From Caulobacter sp. S45 (lineage in GTDB: Bacteria > Pseudomonadota > Alphaproteobacteria > Caulobacterales > Caulobacteraceae): a stretch of 64,000 bases of DNA. The translations under genes and the position numbers were made by a program. Location of the stretch: positions 582,815-646,814 of the forward strand of contig NZ_LMUL01000014.1 of the NCBI RefSeq assembly GCF_009765965.1, read 5' to 3'. The notes under the pieces are model-generated. The model did not search any database. It was given only the letters and a program-made list of their open reading frames with translations, and was not told the origin of the DNA. Numbering within the stretch: position 1 is the first letter of the stretch; each line of letters begins with the position of its first letter. Positions 58,244 to 64,000 of the stretch are shown here, piece by piece.

Positions 58244-59703
58244 GCCGCCACCTCTTGCAGTTCGGCGTCGCGGAGCGACTGTTCGGCGGTCTTGCCGCGG
58301 ATATGACGGTCGATGGCGAGAGCCGCGTCCTGGCCGTCCTTCACCGCCCATACGACCAGCGAGGCGCCGCGCACGATATCTCCGCCGGCGAAAACGCCCG
58401 GAAGGGTGGTCATGGCGTCCTCGTCCACGGCGATGGTGCCGTAGCGGCTGACGCGCAGTTCGGGCGCGCCGAACAGGGTGGGCAGGTCCTCGGGCTCGAA
58501 GCCCAGCGCCTCGATCACCAGCTGGGCCGGCACGTCGAACTCCTCGCCGGGCGCCTCCTCGACCGAGCGGCGGCCGCTCATGTCCGGCGCGCTGAGCCGC
58601 ATGCGCACGGCGCGCACGTGGTCGACGATCTGGGCGTCGCCATGGATGGCCTTGGGGGCGGCCAGCCATTCGAAGCGCACGCCTTCTTCCTCGGCATGGG
58701 TCACTTCCCGGTGCGAGCCCGGCATGTTGCCCCGGTCGCGCCGGTACAGGCAGGTGACCGAGCGGGCGCCCTGGCGCACGGCGGTGCGCACGCAGTCCAT
58801 GGCGGTGTCGCCGCCGCCGACCACCACCACGTCCTTGCCGTCGGCGTTTAGCCGGCCGCTGTCGAACTCGGGCACGGCGTCGCCGAAGCCGAGGCGGTTG
58901 GAGGCGATCAGGTAGTCCAGCGCCCGCACCACGCTGTCGGAGCCCACGCCCGGCCCGGTCAGGCGGCGCGCATTGTAGACCCCGGTGGCGATGAACACCG
59001 CGTCGTGGCGCTCGCGAAGCTCTTCCAGCGTGGCGTCGCGGCCGACCTCGAAGTCCTGCACGAAGGTCACGCCGCTGTCGGCCAGGCGCTGGGTGCGACG
59101 CGCGACCACCGGCTTCTCCAGCTTGAAGCCGGGGATGCCGTAGGTGAGCAGGCCGCCGGCCCGGTCGTAGCGGTCGTAGATGGTCACCTGGTAGCCGAAC
59201 CGACGCAGCCAGTCGGCCGCCGCGATCCCGCCCGGCCCGGCGCCGATGATCCCCACGGACTGGGTCTTCTCTTCCGAGGGAACGATAGGCTCGATCCAGC
59301 CCTGTTCCCAGGCGGTGTCGCTGATGTGACGTTCGACGGCGCCGATGGTGACGCTCTCCCAGCCAGCCTGCTCCAGCACGCAGGCGCCTTCGCACAGGCG
59401 GTCCTGCGGACAGATGCGACCGCAGATCTCGGGCAGCGCGCTGGTGGCCTCGGAAAGCTTCCACGCTTCCTGCATGCGCCCGTCGGCGGCCAGGCGCAGC
59501 CAGTCGGGGATGTTGTTCTGCAGCGGGCAGCCGGTCTGGCAGAACGGCACGCCGCACTGGGAGCAGCGCGAGGACTGCTTGCCGCCCTGGGGCGCAGTGA
59601 AGCCGGCGTAAATCTCGGAGAAGTCGCGCGCACGTTCGCTCACGGCCCGCTTATTGGGGCTATGCTGAACGACAGTGACGAACTCGGACATGCGTTGGGT
59701 CAT
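58240..59703 (-). CDS. gltD: Glutamate synthase small subunit
   Basis: The 487-residue product starts at ATG 59703 (GAGG nine bases upstream; ATG 59691 also possible). The N-terminal ferredoxin-like part has Cys47, Cys50, Cys55, Cys59 (CSQCGVPFCQTGCP) and Cys94, Cys98, Cys104, Cys108 (CGRICPQDRLCEGAC) for two 4Fe-4S clusters. FAD- and NADPH-binding Rossmann folds follow (VGIIGAGPGGIAAADW, VVVVGGGDTAMDCV). It passes electrons from NADPH to GltB. It lies first in the gltD-gltB unit, divergent from fdhD. Confidence 0.97.
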
Positions 59704-59752
59704 GACGGCCTCGCGCGCGAAAAGATTATGATCTGCGAACCGGCGAGAAATA

Positions 59753-59814
59753 GGGGAAATTTTCCCCATGCAAAGCAATTTTGCGGGAGCGGTTGGAATG
59801 ACTTGCCGCGGCAA
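59753..59814. promoter_or_regulatory. Divergent gltD/fdhD control region with two palindromes
   Basis: A near-palindrome GGGGAAATTTTCCCC (59753-59767) and a perfect 12-base palindrome TTGCCGCGGCAA (59803-59814) sit in the 167 bases between the two start codons. Either could be an operator. Neither matches the NtrC consensus. Confidence 0.4.
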
Positions 59815-59870
59815 ACCGTCTTGACGCGGAACTTACCCCGAAAAGCGCATCTTCAGGATGGGGTGCGGTA

Positions 59871-60668
59871 GTGGACGGCGCAACCCCCTCGCCCCGGCTG
59901 CGGTGGCGCGACGGGCAGGCCTCGCCGGGTCAGCGGGACATCCCCGACGAGACCCCGGTCGCCCTTATCTACGATGCTTCCACCTATGCGGTGATGATGG
60001 CCACCCCGCTCGACCTGGAAGACTTCGCCCTCGGGCTCAGCCTGACCGAGGGCGTGATCGGGTCGGCCTCCGACATCCAGGATATCGAGGTGGTGCAGGG
60101 CGAACTGGGGGTCGAGGTGCGGATGTGGCTGGCCCCCGGCCACCGCGAGGCGCTGGCGACCCGACGGCGGCGGCTGGCGGGTCCAACCGGCTGCGGCCTC
60201 TGCGGCATCGACAGTCTGGCGGAGGCGGCCAGGACGCCGCCAAGGGTTTCCGGCGATCTGCAGATGTCGCCGGAGGATATCCTGAGAGCGATGGCTGCGC
60301 TCTCGCCAGCCCAGACGCTGGGCGAACGCACACGGGCTGTCCATGCCGCAGCCTTCTGGCGGCCGGATACGGGCCTCGTAGCGCTGCGTGAGGACGTCGG
60401 GCGGCACAATGCGCTCGACAAGCTGGCCGGGGCCTTGGCGCGGAGCGGACAGGCCGGGCGCGAGGGCGCGGTGCTGCTGACCAGCCGGGTGTCGGTGGAG
60501 ATGGTGCAGAAGACCGCCGTCATCGGCGCCCCGATCCTGATTGCGGTGTCGGCGCCCACCGCCTTCGCGGTGCGCACGGCGGAGGCGGCGGGACTGACCC
60601 TGGTGGCGGTCGCGCGCCCGGACGGGTTCGAGGTCTTCACCCACCCCGAGCGGATCGTCCTGTCGTGA
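59871..60668 (+). CDS. fdhD: Sulfurtransferase FdhD, formate dehydrogenase accessory protein
   Basis: The 265-residue product starts at GTG 59871. It has the conserved entry DIPDETPVALIYDASTYAVM, LEDFALGLSLTEGVIGSASD, the CxxC sulfur-transfer motif in TGCGLCGIDSL (Cys108, Cys111), and LREDVGRHNALDKLAGAL and LTSRVSVEMVQKTAVIGAPI. FdhD moves sulfur from IscS to the molybdenum cofactor of formate dehydrogenase. No formate dehydrogenase lies in the window. It overlaps the mobA start by four bases (GTGA), so both form a cofactor-maturation operon. Confidence 0.95.
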   Translation: MDGATPSPRLRWRDGQASPGQRDIPDETPVALIYDASTYAVMMATPLDLEDFALGLSLTEGVIGSASDIQDIEVVQGELGVEVRMWLAPGHREALATRRRRLAGPTGCGLCGIDSLAEAARTPPRVSGDLQMSPEDILRAMAALSPAQTLGERTRAVHAAAFWRPDTGLVALREDVGRHNALDKLAGALARSGQAGREGAVLLTSRVSVEMVQKTAVIGAPILIAVSAPTAFAVRTAEAAGLTLVAVARPDGFEVFTHPERIVLS

Positions 60669-61246
60669 TCTATGGCGTCATCCTGGCGGGCGGGCGGTCG
60701 AGTCGGTTCGGGCGCGAGAAGGCGGCGGCCGAGATCGACGGCCAAGCCATGCTGGCCCGCATCGCCGGCGTCCTGACGCCACACGTCTGCGCCCTAGCCA
60801 TCAACGCGCCGCCGGACCGCTGGGCCGCCCACTTCGCCCTGGAGCACGGCCTTGTCCTGCTGCCCGACGCGCCGGGCGATCCAAACGGGCCGCTATCGGG
60901 GGTGAAGGCGGGGTTGGCGTGGGCGTCGGACGGGGGGGCAAACCTGCTGGTCACGGCGCCCTGCGACACACCCTTCCTGCCGGACGGCCTGGTCTCCCGG
61001 CTGGTGGACGCCCTGACCCTTGGCGCGGGGGCTGCGGTGGCGCGCACCGTGTCGGGGCTGCAGCCGCTATGCGCAGTATGGCGGTGCGAGAGCTTGGACG
61101 TCGTACGGACCGCCCTGGCCCAGGGCGAGCATCCGGCGATCCGCGCGGTGCTGGGGTCAGTGGATGCGGTCGAGGTCGCGTTCGAAGACGCCGCCGCCTT
61201 CGACAACATCAATACGCCGGAGGATTATGCGCGGGTTGGGGGTTGA
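60665..61246 (+). CDS. mobA: Molybdenum cofactor guanylyltransferase
   Basis: The 193-residue product starts at GTG 60665 inside the fdhD stop. Its nucleotidyl-transferase signature is VILAGGRSSRFGREKAAAEI, followed by the metal-site segment LLVTAPCDTPFLPDGL and the C-terminal FDNINTPEDYARV. MobA attaches GMP to molybdopterin to make the bis-MGD cofactor used by formate dehydrogenase and related enzymes. Coupling with fdhD fits assembly of a bis-MGD formate dehydrogenase encoded elsewhere. Confidence 0.94.
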   Translation: MIYGVILAGGRSSRFGREKAAAEIDGQAMLARIAGVLTPHVCALAINAPPDRWAAHFALEHGLVLLPDAPGDPNGPLSGVKAGLAWASDGGANLLVTAPCDTPFLPDGLVSRLVDALTLGAGAAVARTVSGLQPLCAVWRCESLDVVRTALAQGEHPAIRAVLGSVDAVEVAFEDAAAFDNINTPEDYARVGG

Positions 61247-61258
61247 GTAGTATTCCCT

Positions 61259-61410
61259 GCTCCATCCCCCTCGAAGGGGGAGGGTCGGGCTGGGGTGCGC
61301 CACTACGGCCTAAGGAAAACCCTACGAGGCTCCGCGCCTCCAGCGCCCTCCCCAACGTAGCCTGATCCACCCCCATCCCTGCCCTTCCTCCTTCGAGGGG
61401 GAAGGCGGAG
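61259..61410. repeat. Imperfect inverted-repeat element between mobA and the S9 peptidase
   Basis: A left arm of about 40 bases (61259-61298, with CCCCCTCGAAGGGGG and GGGTCGGGCTGGGGTG) is matched on the opposite strand by a right arm at about 61369-61410 (CACCCCCATCCCTGCCC, then CCTTCGAGGGGGAAGGCGGAG). The arms are about 75-80% identical by eye and flank a 70-base centre without coding potential. It resembles the non-coding intergenic palindromic elements scattered in Caulobacterales genomes. It could fold as a long hairpin terminator for the convergent genes on each side. Confidence 0.6.
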
Positions 61411-61438
61411 TTCATCCTGTATCGGTCGCGAAACGAGG

Positions 61439-63502
61439 CTAGCGCCCCGCCGCCCCGTCCGTCCGGTAGCGGGCGAACCAGGCCAGGATAGCGGCGGCCT
61501 CCGCCCCCTCCTGCGACGGCCGCTCGGCCAGGGCTTCGTGCGAGGCGCCGGGCACCCGGATCATGGCGGTGGGCACGCCGCGCAGTTGCAGGGCGTCGAA
61601 GAACTGCTCGGCCTCGCTCGGCGGGGTGCGGTGGTCCTCCTCGCCGACCATCAACATGGTGGGGGTGGTGACATTGCCGACCAGAGACAGGGGCGACCGC
61701 CGCCAATAATACTGGGGGTCCTCCCACGGCATCTTGCCGAACCAATACTTGGCCATGAAGGTGTAGCCGTCCACGGTCAGCACTTCGCTGGTCCAGTTGA
61801 TCACCGGCTTTTGCGCCACCGCCGCCTTGAAGCGGTTGGTCTTGCCGACGATCCAGGCGGTCAGGAGGCCGCCGCCCGAGCCGCCGGTGACGAACAGGTT
61901 GTTGGGGTCGACCGAGCCCTTGGCGATCACGGCGTCCACCGTGCTCATCAGGTCGTCGTAGTCCTGGCTGGGATAGTTGTCGTTGATCAGGTTGGCGAAC
62001 TCGTCGCCATACGAGGTCGAGCCGCGCGGGTTGGCGTAGACCACGACATAGCCGGCCGAGGCGTAGAGCTGCAGCTCAGAGGCGAAGTTGGGTCCGTAGG
62101 CGGAGAACGGGCCGCCGTGGATCTCCATGATCATCGGGTACTTGTGCGACGGGTCGAAGCCCGGCGGGGTCATCACCCAGGCGTCGACGGGCCGTTTGTC
62201 GTAGCTGGAGGTCACGGTCATGTGCTCGACCTTGGCCAGGGTCTTGCCGGCGAACAGGTCGGTGTTCAGGGCGGTCAGGCGCTTGGGCGAGCCCCCGGCG
62301 CGCACCACCGCGATGTCGGTGGGATGGGCGGCGTCGCCGAGCGTGAAGGCCACCGTCCCGTTGTCGGCGACCGTGTAGGCGCCGCCGTTATAGGGCCGGT
62401 CGAGCTCGGACCCGCCGAGCCCCTCGGCCACGGTCTGGATATGGCCGTCCAGACCGATGCGGCCCACCTTGGTCACGCCATGGTCGGCGTAGCTGAAGAA
62501 CAGGCTGCGGCCGTCGGCGGCCCAGTGCGGGCGCTCGATCGCCCGGTCGAACCCGTCGGTCAGCGACTTGGGCGTCCCGTCCTTGAGGTCCATGACGTAG
62601 AGCCGCGCGTTCTCGTAGCCGCGCTGCTTGTCGTCGAAGCCGACCCAGGCGATCCGCTTGCCGTCCGGCGACACCGCCGGCGCCCGGTCTGGGCCGGCAC
62701 GGTGGGTCAAGGCCGTCACCGTCCCGTCGGCGATGTTGAACTGGTACACCTCCGAGTTCATCGGGTTCAGCTCCCAGTTCTTCTCCCGCTGGCCGTCGAA
62801 GATCAGGCTGCGGCCGTCCGGGGTGAAGGAGATCGGGCCGCCATCGTCGAACTCGCCGAAGGTGAGCTGCTGGGGCTGGCCGCCCTCGGCGGAGACGATG
62901 AACAGGTGGTCGTAGCCGGGCTTCAGGTAGCCTTCGTTGTCCTCGCGGTAGTGGACGCGGGTGATGATCTTCAGCGGCTCGGCCCACTTGGCGCCCTCGG
63001 GCTTGGGGACGGATGAGCCCAGGCGCACCGGTTCGCTGGCGACCAGCATGGTGAAGGCGATCTGCGAGCCGTCCGGCGACCAGGCGATGTCGCCCGGCGC
63101 TTCCGGCAGGCTGGTCACGCGCGCGGTCGCCCCGGTGGCCATCCAGCGCACGAACAGCTGCGGCCGCCCGTCCTCGCCGGCGGAGACATAGGCCAGGCGC
63201 TTACCATCCGGCGACCAGCGCGGGCGGGACTGGGAGGTGGTGTTGCTGGCCAGCGGCTGCTGGGCGCCGGTGGCGACGTCCACCAGCCAGATCGAACGGC
63301 GCGCCCGGTCGGTCATGATGTCATAGCTGGTGCGCGCATAGGCGACCATGCCGCCGTCGGGGCGGATCTGCGGGTCGGCCGCATATTCCAGGGCGAACAG
63401 GTCCTTGGCCTGGAACGTCCGCGACGGGCCGCTCGCCGTCTGCGCGAAACTCGGCCCGGACAACGCTGCAGCCATAGCCGCCGCTGCAAACAACAGACGC
63501 AT
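61439..63502 (-). CDS. S9-family secreted peptidase (dipeptidyl/acylaminoacyl peptidase)
   Basis: The 687-residue product from ATG 63502 (AAAGGGGCGG upstream) has a signal peptide ending GPSFAQT. A seven-bladed TolB-like propeller follows (RPRWSPDGKRLAYVSAGEDG, IAWSPDGSQIAFTM), then the alpha/beta hydrolase domain. The triad is Ser in VTGGSGGGLLTAW, Asp in LMVGEEDHRTPPSEA and His in VPGASHEALAERPS. It is the second S9 peptidase of the window and acts on peptides in the periplasm. It is convergent with mobA across the inverted-repeat element. Confidence 0.92.
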   Translation of the reverse strand: MRLLFAAAAMAAALSGPSFAQTASGPSRTFQAKDLFALEYAADPQIRPDGGMVAYARTSYDIMTDRARRSIWLVDVATGAQQPLASNTTSQSRPRWSPDGKRLAYVSAGEDGRPQLFVRWMATGATARVTSLPEAPGDIAWSPDGSQIAFTMLVASEPVRLGSSVPKPEGAKWAEPLKIITRVHYREDNEGYLKPGYDHLFIVSAEGGQPQQLTFGEFDDGGPISFTPDGRSLIFDGQREKNWELNPMNSEVYQFNIADGTVTALTHRAGPDRAPAVSPDGKRIAWVGFDDKQRGYENARLYVMDLKDGTPKSLTDGFDRAIERPHWAADGRSLFFSYADHGVTKVGRIGLDGHIQTVAEGLGGSELDRPYNGGAYTVADNGTVAFTLGDAAHPTDIAVVRAGGSPKRLTALNTDLFAGKTLAKVEHMTVTSSYDKRPVDAWVMTPPGFDPSHKYPMIMEIHGGPFSAYGPNFASELQLYASAGYVVVYANPRGSTSYGDEFANLINDNYPSQDYDDLMSTVDAVIAKGSVDPNNLFVTGGSGGGLLTAWIVGKTNRFKAAVAQKPVINWTSEVLTVDGYTFMAKYWFGKMPWEDPQYYWRRSPLSLVGNVTTPTMLMVGEEDHRTPPSEAEQFFDALQLRGVPTAMIRVPGASHEALAERPSQEGAEAAAILAWFARYRTDGAAGR

Positions 63503-63582
63503 CAAAACCGCCCCTTTATGCGAAGTCGGTCACCCTAGCTCAGCCATTGGACGGGACAAGGCGTCGCGACCGGAAATCCTGC

Positions 63583-63933
63583 TCAGGGCTTGCGCCGCGA
63601 TCTGTTCAGGGCAAACCGCCACCTTCGCAGGCGATGAAAGCGGCGGGGAACAAACAGCCGCTCGCTGCGCAGCAACTCGTGCCAGATCACCGGCCAGACC
63701 TCGCCGCGCAACAGCCTGCGCAACGGATAGCCGTACCGCGGATAGCGCCGCTGCATCAGGATGAAGCGACGCCGCCAGCGGATCGAATTCCTCAGCACCA
63801 GGATCAAGCCCAGCACCAGCAGGAAGCCGAGCAGATGGGTCGGCAGGAAGGCCCCCACCAGCCCGATCGCCATCAGCACAAAGCCGAAGGCGACGATCAC
63901 ATTGCGCATCAACCGCCGCAGGCGATGGATCAT
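63583..63933 (-). CDS. Small inner-membrane protein with basic C-terminal half
   Basis: The 116-residue product has a positively charged start (MIHRLRRLMRNV) and two adjacent membrane segments (IVAFGFVLMAIGLVGAFLP and LLGFLLVLGLILVLRN). A very Arg/Tyr-rich cytoplasmic tail follows (RRRFILMQRRYPRYGYPLRR, then LFVPRRFHRLRRWR). The 'GLVGAFLP' hairpin loosely recalls small membrane families such as DUF454, but I would not assign it. Function unknown. It is followed by the minus-strand S9 peptidase after 80 bases. Confidence 0.7.
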   Translation of the reverse strand: MIHRLRRLMRNVIVAFGFVLMAIGLVGAFLPTHLLGFLLVLGLILVLRNSIRWRRRFILMQRRYPRYGYPLRRLLRGEVWPVIWHELLRSERLFVPRRFHRLRRWRFALNRSRRKP

Positions 63934-63974
63934 CGGCCGGTTCTGCGCCGGACGCCCCTTGGCGCGGCCGGGCC

Positions 63975-64000
63975 TCAGAGCGTCTGCAGGAACGCCTCGT
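63975..64000 (-). CDS. C-terminal end of a gene continuing past the right edge
   Basis: On the minus strand the last codons read EAFLQTL followed by TGA at 63977-63975. Only eight codons including the stop lie in the window, so the product cannot be identified. The stop lies 42 bases upstream of the small membrane-protein start, compatible with an operon. Confidence 0.4.

Noticed and set aside
59871-61246. fdhD/mobA considered as part of a formate dehydrogenase operon
   Set aside because: No fdh structural gene is present on either side within the window; only the maturation genes are seen.

Overview
The window is high-GC, gene-dense chromosomal DNA of an alphaproteobacterium, most likely Caulobacterales (Caulobacter or Phenylobacterium-like). 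This rests on the linkage secG-pyrG / tpiA-ppiD-trpE...trpGDC, a TonB-dependent receptor beside several secreted peptidases, strong third-position GC bias, and frequent GTG/TTG starts behind GGAG-type ribosome binding sites. I could not run a database search, so the genus is an inference. No rRNA, CRISPR array, transposase or prophage is visible. Three tRNA genes are present: Ser-GCU, Leu-CAA and Cys-GCA.

Left third (1-29 kb): accessory and catabolic genes. They include a truncated LysR-type regulator, a 30-codon ORF overlapping a secreted Ala/Arg heptad protein, a membrane LytTR regulator, and a CocE/S15 hydrolase. A DUF885 hydrolase, tRNA-Ser, an aldo/keto reductase and a secreted amidohydrolase follow. 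Next comes a two-gene unit on the minus strand encoding a Tat-signal ThDP-dependent enzyme and a c-type cytochrome; this is the most interesting candidate system in the window. Beyond it lie a stand-alone MetE catalytic domain divergent from an APC permease, an SDR divergent from a MarC protein, a Bcr/CflA-type exporter, a CAP-domain protein, a TonB-dependent receptor, an alpha/beta hydrolase, an S9 peptidase, an Old Yellow Enzyme, a GDSL-hydrolase/polysaccharide-deacetylase pair and another SDR.

Middle (29-44.4 kb): mostly housekeeping. The minus strand carries rpmF, a small membrane protein, pyrG and secG; then yceI (+), tpiA (-), a PpiD-like foldase, and tryptophan genes trpE, trpG, trpD, trpC. 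A small antisense gene splits trpE from trpG. After tRNA-Leu come a PsiF-repeat protein, a Gln/Tyr/Gly/Pro-repeat protein with glycine zipper, a TolC-family channel and a Pcm-like protein whose SAM motif is degenerate.

Right third (44.4-64 kb): a trehalose module (otsA divergent from otsB and a GH15 enzyme), a CysQ-type phosphatase, a large membrane protein combining a degenerate histidine kinase, an intact Hpt domain and an intact EAL domain, an HNH endonuclease, glutamate synthase gltB/gltD, fdhD and mobA, an imperfect inverted-repeat element, a second S9 peptidase, a small membrane protein, and the end of a gene leaving the window.
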